Shown: positions 50,769-59,377, counted from the first letter of the stretch. The stretch: DNA of 64,000 nucleotides from Verrucomicrobiota bacterium (GCA_016235555.1 JACRKC010000131.1:1-64000), one strand, 5' to 3'. Notes: generated from the sequence alone by a model not told the origin. Made by a program: numbers and translations.

Positions 50769-52221
50769 GGAGCGGGGAGGCTTCGCGACGAGTGACCGGG
50801 GTGGGCACGGCGCGACCCGGGCGCCAGCCTTCGGCGATCCGGCGGAGCGCGTGGCGGGCCGCGCCGCCATGGAAGAAATGGGCGCGGTCGCTGCGCAAGC
50901 GAAGCACCGCGGTCACGAGTTCGAACGGTGCGGGTCGATCGTCGTCGCCGTGATGGAGAAAATGCCCGGCGAGATCGTCGCCGGTGAGCGTGTAGCGGCC
51001 GAGGCGCTTGACCAAGCTGAACTCGCAGCCGCCGCGGCGGTGAAAGCTGCGGTAGATCAGCTCGGTGCAGACGATGCGGTGCGAGATGTTGAAATCGAAT
51101 TCGTAGTCGTAGGGTTTGCCGAGATGGGCGAAGGCCTCGCGCAGCGCCGTGCGGAGTTCGCCGGGGGCAAGCGACGGACGAAAGACGGCGACGTGGTCGG
51201 CCGAAAGGGAGCGCGAGAGCGGATTGAGTTGAACGCGCGGGCTGATCGCTTCGATGACCCAGCCTTGCGCAGATTCCTCCGAGGGGAGTGCCGCGATTGT
51301 CGTGGGGCTCTGCCTGCCGTCAGTCAGTCCGAGCGACTCCCAGTCGGCGCGGTCGCCGAGGTAGATCGCCGCGTGGGGCCAGAAACCCGGGAGCAACGCG
51401 GTCGTGAGTTTCTGTTCGGCGCGGATCAGTAGCACGTCCCCGGGGCGCAGATGGGGTTTGAGCTGATCGAGTGTGGCGGGGTCGAGGGCGGGGCGATAGC
51501 GCTCCGTGGAGGGCTCGGCGGTGACCGTGCGCGCGACGCGCGACTCGAGCTTCTGGCGCAGCAATCGCACGGGACGCCAGGTCTTGCGCCACAGGTCGCG
51601 CCAGTCGTGCCGCAGGCGGCACCACAACACGCGCGCGAGGCGGCGGCGCATCGCGGTGCGTTGGAGCCGGATCGTGTCGCAGAGCCACGCCCAGTCGCCG
51701 CCGTCGGTGCGGCGCAGCCGTTCGATCGCCCGCAGATGACTGCGCCAGAAGCGCAGGCCGGTCATGATCGCGCGGTAATTGCGGAGCGAGCTGTAGGCGC
51801 GGATGACCTCATCGAAGAACCCGGTGGGCAGACCGAATTTCTCGTCGGGCTCGTTCAGCTTGCGGCGGACGAGCGGCTGGTGCTCGTAGGCGCCGACGAG
51901 TTTCAGCGATTTCGAGTAGAGGGTGAGCCCGGCGGCGAGGCCGATGAGCAGCTGGCGGATCTGTTGGTCGGGCGTCGGCGCGATCGCGTAGTGCTCGTGG
52001 CGATGGATGATCGCGTAGAGGGCGAGGCGGTAGTTGCGGTAAGCGAGGAGGAGCTGGCGCGTGCGATCCTCGTCGTCCGGCGTGAAGTAGCCCCGGCGCC
52101 GGACACGGGTGGCGAGGCGGCCGTCGCGCAAGGAGCCTTCGAGCCGGCCGACAGCGCCGATGATGTCGCGCAGGGTGTCGATGTCGTCGCGGAGCTGGCG
52201 GTCGAATTCGGTCGGGTTCAT
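50761..52221 (-). CDS. YiiX-like permuted papain (NlpC/P60 clan) hydrolase
   Basis: 486 aa from ATG 52221. The N-terminal half (about 1-250) is helical and basic with several arginine-rich stretches. The C-terminal half holds the permuted catalytic domain: LRPGDVLLIRAEQKLTTALLPGFWPHAAIYLG (catalytic His near 306) and ISHRIVCTELIYRSF (catalytic Cys near 415). YiiX-like enzymes are thought to act on lipid or murein amide/thioester bonds. First gene of the operon; its end overlaps the acyltransferase start by 8 bp. Confidence 0.78.
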   Translation of the reverse strand: MNPTEFDRQLRDDIDTLRDIIGAVGRLEGSLRDGRLATRVRRRGYFTPDDEDRTRQLLLAYRNYRLALYAIIHRHEHYAIAPTPDQQIRQLLIGLAAGLTLYSKSLKLVGAYEHQPLVRRKLNEPDEKFGLPTGFFDEVIRAYSSLRNYRAIMTGLRFWRSHLRAIERLRRTDGGDWAWLCDTIRLQRTAMRRRLARVLWCRLRHDWRDLWRKTWRPVRLLRQKLESRVARTVTAEPSTERYRPALDPATLDQLKPHLRPGDVLLIRAEQKLTTALLPGFWPHAAIYLGDRADWESLGLTDGRQSPTTIAALPSEESAQGWVIEAISPRVQLNPLSRSLSADHVAVFRPSLAPGELRTALREAFAHLGKPYDYEFDFNISHRIVCTELIYRSFHRRGGCEFSLVKRLGRYTLTGDDLAGHFLHHGDDDRPAPFELVTAVLRLRSDRAHFFHGGAARHALRRIAEGWRPGRAVPTPVTRREASPLHA

Positions 52222-52360
52222 GGCGGCGGATCGGTTGGGGTTGCGGCCAGAGCATAGCCGAACCGCGCGCGGGGCCGTTAATTGATAAACCTGATCCGGG
52301 CTATCGCGCCGGGTGATGGGGGCGGCCGTGACCAAGCTGTAGAAATAGCCAAAGCAGAAT

Positions 52361-52383
52361 AGCAGCCGAGATAACGAGGCTGA
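52361..52383. repeat. REP element, variant
   Basis: AGCAGCCGAGATAACGAGGC, one copy with ATAACGAGG in place of GTAACGAGG. Confidence 0.75.
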
Positions 52384-52436
52384 AGTTGAGATGAGCCTTG
52401 GGCGATTTGTCGTCTATCATCCAAAATCCCGCAATT

Positions 52437-52580
52437 GAACCGCAGAGAGCGCAAAGCGCGCAGAGAGAAAAAACTCGTTTGTTGCCCTTCATGCGCATTC
52501 ACCCACGAGGAGAAGGTCTCCCGCCCGCTCAGAAAAGCCGGAGCGTCTCGCTTTGAGTTCTTTGCGCTCTTTGCGGTTAA
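52437..52580. repeat. Long palindrome (AACCGCAGAGAGCGCAAAG type)
   Basis: AACCGCAGAGAGCGCAAAGC (52438-52457) pairs with CTTTGCGCTCTTTGCGGTTA (52560-52579). The same repeat kind, with other loops, lies at 27228-27331 in the prophage. Confidence 0.8.
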
Positions 52581-52626
52581 TACCAACTGCGCCTTTTGGG
52601 ATCATCCAGGGCGTCAGAAGTCGCGG

Positions 52627-52701
52627 TGTAGCGGCTGGCGTCCCGGCCCGCCGGTCCAGGTGTTCGGCCAAACCTCGGCGGGCAGGGACGCCCGCCGCTA
52701 C
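52627..52701. repeat. Inverted repeat with GTAGCGGC ends
   Basis: GTAGCGGCTGGCGTCCCGGC (52627-52646) and GCAGGGACGCCCGCCGCTAC (52682-52701) form imperfect arms; a dispersed host repeat related to 61942-61993. Confidence 0.7.
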
Positions 52702-52760
52702 GCGATCGCCAATCCCGGTCGGAGACTGCTGACACTCTGGATAGATGACAATTGACCCGA

Positions 52761-52787
52761 GGCCGGCCTCCTCACGTCGGCCGCTAC
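52761..52787. repeat. REP element
   Basis: GGCCTCCTCACGTCGGCCGC; single half near the stop of the PL8 lyase gene. Confidence 0.8.
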
Positions 52788-52813
52788 CGCCGACAAATTG
52801 GCTACGCCCGACG

Positions 52814-55800
52814 TCAGGGCACGATGTAGACCTCGACCAGCGTCTGGCCGGTGGTGGTGCCGGCGCCGGACGCGATGGCGGTGTAGGTGCCGGGCGTGAG
52901 CATGGGCAGGGCGGCAGCGTCGCGGCTGGTGGGCGCGAGGGCGAAGGCGGCGACGCTCGTCGCGGCGGCGGTGATCTCGGGGGCGAAGACGGAGGCGCCC
53001 CAGTTGTCGTTTTGCGCGAGAGTGACGCCGGCGCTGTTCACGACGCGGAGCTGCGGATCGGTGAGGGCGCCGGTGACGCCGAACGCCGTGAGCGCGGGGC
53101 CGGCGGCGCGGACGAGGACGGGTTGCGCGCCCGTGCCGCCGAGGCCGAAGCCGACGATGGCGGTTTGCTCGCCGGTGCCGGAGAAGGTGCGCGTGGAGAG
53201 ATTGACGAGGCGCGCGGGCGCATCGGGCGCGAGATCGTAGAGTTCGACGAGGGCGACGCCGCTGGTGCCATCCATGCTGCGCACGACGGCGGAATACTGG
53301 CCGGGTGGCAGTGAGACGACCGCGGCGGCGTCGCGGCTGGTCGCGGAAAGGGCAAAGGCGCCGGCGACGGGGAAGATCGCGGCGAGTTCGGCGGCGGTGC
53401 CGGGCGCGGAACCCCAGTCGTCGTTTTCGGCGACGGTGGCGCCGGCTTGGTTGACGATGGCGAGGCGCGGATTGGCGAGGGCGCCGGTGAGTCCGAAGGT
53501 GGCGAGGGTGGGGCCGATGGCGCGGACGAGCAGACGCTTGGTGCCGGTGCCGCCGACGACGAAGCCGGCGATGATCGTGTCGTCGCGCGCGGCGAGGTAG
53601 GCGCGCGTGGAGAGGTTGGTGAGCGTGGCGGTGGTTTTCGTCGGCGCGGTGGCGAAACGGGCGCGGAAGGATTTGCCGCGGGCGCCGGCGACGTTGACGG
53701 AAAGGCGCAGTGTCGGGGCGAGCTGGACGACGGTGATGCCCGGGTCGGCCTGGAGGGCGGACGTTGCGGCGGTGTCGAGTTCGACGATGATGGAGCCGGG
53801 GTTGGCCTGCGTGGGATCGGCGAGGGCGAGGGTGAGCTCGCCGGCGCCTTCGTCTTGCACTACGACGCTCGCCTTTTTGTCGACGGTGAGTCCGCCGATG
53901 GTGGCGCGGCCGTCGTTCCAGAAATTGGCGGCGGTGATCCCGAGCGTGGTGTGGCGCACGGCCTGGATCGCGGGGGAGTTTTCGAGAAGGATGACGGTCG
54001 GCGTCGTGGCGAAGTCAGCCACTTCGGCGGCGGAGCGGTTGGGCAGGAGGTAATAGGCGTAGGTGGCGTTGGTGGGATTGGCGCCGTGCTCGAGCCAGAG
54101 CGTGAGGTAGTTGCGCGTAATGGCGGTGGTGGGGCCGCCGCCATTGATGTCGGACCACGCGCCCGTGCGGGCCTCGCGCAGGGCCTTCACGGTGGCGCCG
54201 CCCGGGAAATAGTAACCGATGTCGGCGGCGGTGGTGCGGCCGGCGAGGTGCGCCCAGCGCGCGCCGTCGAGCGCGGCGGACCAGCCGAGCGTGGTGGGCT
54301 GTGGGGTGTCATCGACGGTGAACGCGCCGGCGGCGGTGGTGTTGTTGAGCAGGCGGTTTTCGACAGTGGTCTCGATCGGGCGGTTGTCGGTGCTGGTGAT
54401 GCCGGCGCCGAGGCACGCGATCTCGTGCTCGAACATGAACCACGATTTTTTCGCGGTGAGCGTGTTGCTCCAGCCGTCGAGCTGCATGCCGGCGGCGCCG
54501 TAGCGACCGAGGGAAACACCGCCGACCCAGTTGTAGGTGGGGTTGGTGCTCTGGCCGGAGGCGTTGGCGCGCGACTGCGTGGCGTCGACGGTGGTGCCGG
54601 GGAGGCGGCGCGGGTTGACGGTGGGCCAGTAGGCGTCGCTGAAGTGGGCGAGGTCGTTGTTGTAGAGGTAGAGCAGGCCGTCGCCCGTATACCAGCCGCG
54701 GAGGTTTTCGGTGTTGATGCTCTCGTAGGTGTAGATGCGCGAGGAGGACAGCGCGAGGCCGGCGGCGAAACCGGGCCCGAGGTGGACCATGCGGTCCATG
54801 CTGCCATACATAACGTTGCCGCGGAGTTCGGCGCGCGGCGTGACGGCGGGATCGGCGAGGAGTTGTTGGGCGTCGGCGATCTGCGGAAGCGGCGCGGAGG
54901 CGACGAAACTGCGCGAAGTGTCGGATTCGGCCCAACCGCGCAGGAGGGCGCGGAGGCGGGTGCGGTCGGCCTCGGGCGCGAGCTCGGAGAGGCGGAGGAA
55001 GTTGAGCATGAGGCCGTGGCCGAGGCCGTGTTCGCTGGTGCCGTTGCGCGAAATGGCGCGGCCTTGGAGCATCGCCATCATGCCGCCGCGGTAGATGACC
55101 GGCTCGTAGGCCTCGTAGATCCAGCGGAAGATGTTGCCGAGATTTTGGTCGGTGACACGCCAAGTGGAGCCGGTGGGGCTGTCGGCGTTGGGGCCGTTGA
55201 TCAGGGCGAGAATCGGCGCGATGGCGGACATGAGCGCGGCGCCGTAACTGCCGGTGTAGGGGTGGCGGTTATGCTGGATGAACGAACCGTCGACGTAGAA
55301 ACCGTCGCCGCTCGTGACGTAGAGGAAGAGGTTGCTGAACGCATCGCGGGCGGCGCGGAGCTTGGCGTCGTCCTTTGCGAGGAGGCCGCGGATGGCGACG
55401 ACGTAGATCTTGTCCATGCGGTTCGCGCCGGTGAAGGTGCCGGTCGAGCCGCCCGGCGCCTGCGTGGTGGCGGACGGCACGAACTTCTCGACGGCGCGCA
55501 GGTAGTTGGCGAGCTGCGTCGGGCTCAGATCGGCGTAAAGGAGCGTGACGGCGTCGACGAAGAGCTTGGGCGAGCCGATTTCCCAGTCCCACCAGTTGTC
55601 GTAGATGCGCTTGGTCTCGTTGTAGCGATTGGCATACATCCAATCGAGGCCGCCGAGGATGTCGTCGCGGAGGGCGGTGTTGCCGCGGAGCGTCGAGCCG
55701 GTGGTCGCGTAGGCGAGGGCCATCGCGCGCAGCCGGGAGAAGTTGGTGCTGAGGTGCGACGAGTCGGTGGTGCTGGCGGCGTCGCTCCAGAGGGAGGTGC

Positions 55801-56005
55801 GCGTGGCGGATTTGTTGAGGGAGTTCCAGTTCGAGTTGGCGGTGTTGGTGATGCTGGTGATGGCGCTGGCGGTCTGGGTGTCGGTCAGGCGGAGGCTGGC
55901 GCCGCCGGTGAGCATGTCGGACCACTTCTGGCGGAGCGTGTCGAACTCGTCGGCGCGGGCGGAGAGAACCGTGAGGGCAAAGATGACGACCACGAACGCA
56001 TGCAC
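52814..56005 (-). CDS. PL8 family polysaccharide lyase with two C-terminal tandem domains
   Basis: 1063 aa from GTG 56005, chosen because HAFVVVIFALTVLSARAD is then a signal peptide; the longer frame from ATG 56131 would translate REP sequence. The alpha/alpha toroid (about 20-370) carries YDNWWDWEIGSPK and FIQHNRHPYTGSYG (catalytic His/Tyr), and YESINTENLRGWYTGDGLLYLY and SWFMFEHEIACLGAGI complete the PL8 fold. Two about 125-residue repeats follow (LSTRAYLAARDDTIIAGFVV and LSTRTFSGTGEQTAIVGFGL), a domain common at C-termini of secreted Verrucomicrobial enzymes. Cleaves a uronic acid-containing polymer such as chondroitin, hyaluronate or xanthan. Confidence 0.85.
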   Translation of the reverse strand: MHAFVVVIFALTVLSARADEFDTLRQKWSDMLTGGASLRLTDTQTASAITSITNTANSNWNSLNKSATRTSLWSDAASTTDSSHLSTNFSRLRAMALAYATTGSTLRGNTALRDDILGGLDWMYANRYNETKRIYDNWWDWEIGSPKLFVDAVTLLYADLSPTQLANYLRAVEKFVPSATTQAPGGSTGTFTGANRMDKIYVVAIRGLLAKDDAKLRAARDAFSNLFLYVTSGDGFYVDGSFIQHNRHPYTGSYGAALMSAIAPILALINGPNADSPTGSTWRVTDQNLGNIFRWIYEAYEPVIYRGGMMAMLQGRAISRNGTSEHGLGHGLMLNFLRLSELAPEADRTRLRALLRGWAESDTSRSFVASAPLPQIADAQQLLADPAVTPRAELRGNVMYGSMDRMVHLGPGFAAGLALSSSRIYTYESINTENLRGWYTGDGLLYLYNNDLAHFSDAYWPTVNPRRLPGTTVDATQSRANASGQSTNPTYNWVGGVSLGRYGAAGMQLDGWSNTLTAKKSWFMFEHEIACLGAGITSTDNRPIETTVENRLLNNTTAAGAFTVDDTPQPTTLGWSAALDGARWAHLAGRTTAADIGYYFPGGATVKALREARTGAWSDINGGGPTTAITRNYLTLWLEHGANPTNATYAYYLLPNRSAAEVADFATTPTVILLENSPAIQAVRHTTLGITAANFWNDGRATIGGLTVDKKASVVVQDEGAGELTLALADPTQANPGSIIVELDTAATSALQADPGITVVQLAPTLRLSVNVAGARGKSFRARFATAPTKTTATLTNLSTRAYLAARDDTIIAGFVVGGTGTKRLLVRAIGPTLATFGLTGALANPRLAIVNQAGATVAENDDWGSAPGTAAELAAIFPVAGAFALSATSRDAAAVVSLPPGQYSAVVRSMDGTSGVALVELYDLAPDAPARLVNLSTRTFSGTGEQTAIVGFGLGGTGAQPVLVRAAGPALTAFGVTGALTDPQLRVVNSAGVTLAQNDNWGASVFAPEITAAATSVAAFALAPTSRDAAALPMLTPGTYTAIASGAGTTTGQTLVEVYIVP

Positions 56006-56036
56006 GCCTGATGATGAGCGGTGTCGACGGGCGGGG

Positions 56037-56106
56037 GTAGCGGCCGACGTAAGGAGGCCGGCGCGAGGTGAAGCGCATTCGCCAGCCTCGTTACCTCGGC
56101 TGCTAC
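56037..56106. repeat. REP pair upstream of the PL8 lyase gene
   Basis: GTAGCGGCCGACGTAAGGAG (56037-56056) and inverted AGCCTCGTTACCTCGGCTGC (56084-56103). Confidence 0.85.
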
Positions 56107-56140
56107 ACCAATTCGTGGCACGTGATCGCATGGTTACGAT

Positions 56141-57370
56141 TCAGTAGAGCAGGGAGGGCTTCCGCATCTCGCGGAATTTCTCTTCGGCGGCGCGCCACGA
56201 GGCGACGATCTCAGCGGCGGTTTTGCCGGCTTGGAGGGCGAGGCGGGTGGCGTCGGTGCCGTTGACCTTGTCGAACATGTCGAACTTCTTGCCGGCCTTC
56301 ACGGCGTCGTCGAAGACGTCGCGGCCGGCGGCCTTCAGCGCGTCGAGCAGGTAGTAGTTGATCGCGGTGAGCGGGGCGGCGGCGGGATCGGTGAAGTGCA
56401 ACTGCACGCCGCCGACGACCTCGTCCTTGAACGTGGCGTAGTAGGGCTTGTAGGTGAGCGGGCGGAAGTGCACGCCGGGCAGGCCGTAGGCGTTGAGCTT
56501 CGCGGCGAACGCATGCGGATCGAGTTTCGGCAGGCCGACGACTTGGAAGGGCAACGGATAGCCGACACCGACGCTCACGGTGCCGAGCTCGCCGAGCATA
56601 CCGGTGGCGACTTGGAAGAGTGGCGACTCGCCGTGCGGGATGTGCGGCGAGGCGGGCACCCACGGCAGACCGGTGTCGCGCCACACCATGGTGCGCGTCC
56701 AGCCGCGCAGCGGGACGACGGTGAGCTTGCAGGATTGCTTGAGGGCGCCGCGGTCGTTGAGGAGGCGGGCAACCTCGCCGCAGGTGAGGCCGTAGACGTA
56801 AGGGATGTCCCACTGACTCACGAACGAGCGGAATTTTTCCTCCACGAGCGGGCCCTCGACGCGCACGCCGCCGAGCGGGTTGGGGCGGTCGAGCACGATG
56901 AACTCGATGCCGGCTTCGCCGCACGCCTCCATCGCGAGCCCCATCGTGCTGATGAACGTGTAGGAACGCGCGCCGGTGTCCTGCAAATCGTAGACGAGGG
57001 CGTCGAGGCCTTCGAGCATCTTGGGCGTGGGTTTGCGCGTGGCGCCGTAAAGCGAATGCACGGGCAGGCCGGTGCGGGTGTCGGTGCGGCTCTCGATTTT
57101 GTCGCCGGCGGGGACGTCGCCGTAGATGCCGTGCTCGGGGCCGAAGAGCGCGACGAGCTGCACGCCCGGCGCGGCGCGCAGGACTTCGATGGTGGTGGCG
57201 AGGCGGGAGTTGACGCCGGACGGATTGGTGATGAGGCCGACGCGCTTGCCGGCGAGTTCGCGGAAGCCGTTTGCGGCGAGGACCTCGTTGCCGAGTTTGA
57301 CGCGGGGTTCGGCGGCGAGAGCGGTGAAGGCGACGGCGCCGAAAAGGGGGAGAAAGCGCAGCAGACGCAT
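56141..57370 (-). CDS. namZ: DUF1343/GH171 exo-beta-N-acetylmuramidase (NamZ-like)
   Basis: 409 aa from ATG 57370, giving a signal peptide (RLLRFLPLFGAVAFTALAAEP). Family motifs: GKRVGLITNPSGVN, LVALFGPEHGIYGDVPAGD (with the catalytic-glutamate EHG), LVYDLQDTGARSYTFISTM, VLDRPNPLGGVRVEGP, and GWTRTMVWRDTGLPWVPASPHIPH. NamZ removes non-reducing-end MurNAc from murein fragments. It faces the amidase gene across about 170 bp of repeats and shares the murein theme with the GH3 and AmpG genes 10 kb away. Confidence 0.85.
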   Translation of the reverse strand: MRLLRFLPLFGAVAFTALAAEPRVKLGNEVLAANGFRELAGKRVGLITNPSGVNSRLATTIEVLRAAPGVQLVALFGPEHGIYGDVPAGDKIESRTDTRTGLPVHSLYGATRKPTPKMLEGLDALVYDLQDTGARSYTFISTMGLAMEACGEAGIEFIVLDRPNPLGGVRVEGPLVEEKFRSFVSQWDIPYVYGLTCGEVARLLNDRGALKQSCKLTVVPLRGWTRTMVWRDTGLPWVPASPHIPHGESPLFQVATGMLGELGTVSVGVGYPLPFQVVGLPKLDPHAFAAKLNAYGLPGVHFRPLTYKPYYATFKDEVVGGVQLHFTDPAAAPLTAINYYLLDALKAAGRDVFDDAVKAGKKFDMFDKVNGTDATRLALQAGKTAAEIVASWRAAEEKFREMRKPSLLY

Positions 57371-57425
57371 GGGGTGAGTTTCTCTCGCGCCATGAGGCGA
57401 GGCGAGACGGATGTGGTGAACCACT

Positions 57426-57482
57426 AAGGCGAGACGCCTCAGCCACGACTGAGAGCCGTCGTGGACGAGGCGTCCCGCCTCG
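57426..57482. repeat. Inverted pair of the 43-66 repeat
   Basis: GGCGAGACGCCTCAGCCACG and the inverted CGTGGACGAGGCGTCCCGCC around a short loop; lies in the divergent promoter region of the NamZ-like and amidase genes. Confidence 0.75.
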
Positions 57483-57539
57483 TTTCCGGCACCAGCCTTT
57501 CGCGTTGAGCCGGCGGCGGGTGTGGCCTCGTATAACGCG

Positions 57540-58580
57540 ATGCGTCTGTCACCCCGTTCGCTCATCCTGTTGGTCGTTTCAATTACGGCGCTCGCCGTCA
57601 CCGGCTGCCGCACCACGCCGGGCACGCCGCTCGCGCGCAAGGGCGACGAGATCGTCGTGGCAGGACAACTTTTCCATACGGGAACGCGCGTCGTCACCTG
57701 GATGGATGCAGGTGGCTACGATGCGTATCGCGTGGAGCGGCGGTTCGCGCCGATTGAGGAAAGCAATTGGGACAAAACGAAAGCGGCGGTGAAGGATCTC
57801 TCGTCGCCTAATCGCTACGGCCTGCGCCGGTCGGGTCTCACGCCCGAGGAAATTGAGAAAGTGCGCGGCGGTGGCTGGGACCTGTCGCGGCTCCAGTCAG
57901 TGGTCGATCAGTTCGTGCTGCACTACGACGTGTGCGGCATCAGCAAACAGTGCTTCAAGGTGCTGCACGACCTGCGCGGGCTGAGCGTGCATTTCATGTT
58001 GGATATCGACGGGACCATTTACCAGACGCTCGACCTGAAGGAGCGGGCGTTTCACGCGACGACGTCGAACGACCGCTCCATCGGCATCGAGATCGCCAAC
58101 ATGGGCGCCTATCCGCCCGGGGCGCACAAGGCGCTCGACGAATGGTATCAACGCGACGCCTCCGGGCGCATCGCGATCAAGGTGCCCGAACGCCTCGGCG
58201 ATCCGATGATCTTCACGCCCAATTTTACCGGCCGCCCGACGCGTTCCGACCTCGTGCCCGGCAACGTGCAAGGCACGCAGCTCCTGCAATACGACCTCAC
58301 GCCCGAGCAATACGCCGCACTCACCAAGCTCACCGCCGCGCTCTGCAAGGTCTTCCCGAAGATCACGCCTGACTACCCGCGCGACGCGGCGGGCAAGCTC
58401 GTCACGAAGAAACTCCCCGACGACGAGCTCAAGAAATACGGCGGCGTGCTCGGCCACTATCACGTGCAGACGAACAAGACCGACCCGGGCCCGGCCTTGC
58501 AGTGGGACGCGCTCATCAATGGCGCGCGGGATTTGAATGGGCTTTCGCCGCTGAAGGCCGGCGCCGAAGGCAGCCGGTAG
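57540..58580 (+). CDS. Lipoprotein N-acetylmuramoyl-L-alanine amidase (Amidase_2, AmiD-like)
   Basis: 346 aa from ATG 57540, which gives a lipoprotein signal (LILLVVSITALAVTGC, lipobox Cys near 22). Amidase_2 zinc site: FVLHYDVCG (His near 127), GHYHVQTNKTDPGPALQWD (His and Asp near 308-318), plus HATTSNDRSIGIEIANMG typical of AmpD/AmiD. It cleaves the amide between MurNAc and L-Ala in murein or its fragments, from the inner face of the outer membrane. The stop codon TAG is part of the REP element that follows. Confidence 0.85.
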   Translation: MRLSPRSLILLVVSITALAVTGCRTTPGTPLARKGDEIVVAGQLFHTGTRVVTWMDAGGYDAYRVERRFAPIEESNWDKTKAAVKDLSSPNRYGLRRSGLTPEEIEKVRGGGWDLSRLQSVVDQFVLHYDVCGISKQCFKVLHDLRGLSVHFMLDIDGTIYQTLDLKERAFHATTSNDRSIGIEIANMGAYPPGAHKALDEWYQRDASGRIAIKVPERLGDPMIFTPNFTGRPTRSDLVPGNVQGTQLLQYDLTPEQYAALTKLTAALCKVFPKITPDYPRDAAGKLVTKKLPDDELKKYGGVLGHYHVQTNKTDPGPALQWDALINGARDLNGLSPLKAGAEGSR

Positions 58581-58642
58581 CAGCCGAGGTAACGAGGCTG
58601 GTTCTCCACGCGACCGACCGGCCTCCTTACGTCGGCCGCTAC
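58577..58642. repeat. REP pair downstream of the amidase gene, one side of the RAYT gene
   Basis: GTAGCAGCCGAGGTAACGAG (58577-58596) and inverted GGCCTCCTTACGTCGGCCGC (58620-58639). Supplies the amidase stop codon. Confidence 0.9.
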
Positions 58643-58652
58643 GAGCGACGGG

Positions 58653-59246
58653 CTACATGCTTGCGGTGTTGCCGATTTTTCCGAGGTAGCCGCGTGCGGT
58701 CGCGGCGGCGTAAATTCGCCAGAACTTTTCCCAGAAGCCATCAGCCAGAGGACGCAGCACCGGATAGCCGGGCACGATGCAACCGGTAAACGGCCACGCA
58801 GTCGTGGAATTGGCAAGCCCGGCGCGGATGGGATTTTCAGCGATGTAGTGGCAGGTGCTCACGAACGCGCCGCGTTTTCGCTCGTCGTCACGCAAAACGT
58901 GGTCGTGTGGCTGATGTTGCCAGCGGGCCGGTGCGAGGCGCGGTTCAAGTTGATCGCGCAGGAACGAGGTCGCCGGCCGCTGTTCCGAAGAGGCGCTCAC
59001 GCCCATCCAGATCAGATGAAGGTGATCGGGCATGAGCGTGTAGATCGGGCAAAGAAGTTGTTCGCGGGCTGCGGCGTGCAGCATGAGTTCGCGGAACGCC
59101 GTGTGAAATGTCGCGTCGAGCCAGCCTTTGCGGCGGCGGGCGATCGTGTGCGTCCAGAAGACGACGGCTTGGCCGCGATACCATTCGGGCGGGAGGCGCG
59201 GTAGGAAACTGGATGGCCGGCGGAGCGGGGGCTCGGGTGCGCGCAT
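58653..59246 (-). CDS. REP-associated tyrosine transposase (RAYT, IS200/Y1-like)
   Basis: 197 aa. FWTHTIARRRKGWLD opens the domain, the metal-binding HUH-type motif is MPDHLHLIWMG (His-x-His, about 72-82), and the catalytic Tyr lies in STCHYIAENPIRAGL (Tyr near 133), both as in RAYTs. The protein is short, complete, and sits between REP pairs at 58577-58642 and 59249-59377. RAYTs cut single-stranded REP DNA and are thought to spread REPs. It probably mobilises the host REPs found at nine places in this window. Confidence 0.88.
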   Translation of the reverse strand: MRAPEPPLRRPSSFLPRLPPEWYRGQAVVFWTHTIARRRKGWLDATFHTAFRELMLHAAAREQLLCPIYTLMPDHLHLIWMGVSASSEQRPATSFLRDQLEPRLAPARWQHQPHDHVLRDDERKRGAFVSTCHYIAENPIRAGLANSTTAWPFTGCIVPGYPVLRPLADGFWEKFWRIYAAATARGYLGKIGNTASM

Positions 59247-59248
59247 GG

Positions 59249-59377
59249 GCCAGCCTCGTTACCTCGGCTGCTACCCAAGGCAAGCGTTGCTTGACCGCGT
59301 AGCGGCCGAGGTAACGAGGCCGGCACGAATCATCCGGTGCGGGGGCGAAGCGCCGGCCTCCTTACGTCGGCCGCTAC
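59249..59377. repeat. REP cluster on the upstream side of the RAYT gene
   Basis: Three units: inverted AGCCTCGTTACCTCGGCTGC (59252-59271), direct GTAGCGGCCGAGGTAACGAG (59299-59318), inverted GGCCTCCTTACGTCGGCCGC (59355-59374). The unit nearest the RAYT start lies 3 bp from its ATG. Confidence 0.9.

Larger units (their letters stand above)
52222..52813. other. 592-bp intergenic stretch made of repeats
   Basis: Contains a REP variant (52361-52383), a long palindrome (52437-52580), an inverted repeat (52627-52701) and a REP half (52761-52787). Frames crossing it translate only into repeat text. The promoter of the leftward four-gene operon should lie in 52222-52350, but I see no clear boxes. 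Confidence 0.75.

Noticed and set aside
52278-52586. 102-aa minus-strand frame in the intergenic region
   Set aside because: Entirely translation of palindromic repeats (LTAKSAKNSKRD, SLRALRSLRFNCG, QPRYLGCYS).
53447-56011. 854-codon plus-strand frame opposite the PL8 gene
   Set aside because: Glycine/glutamate-rich shadow; the PL8 reading is supported by catalytic motifs and tandem domains.
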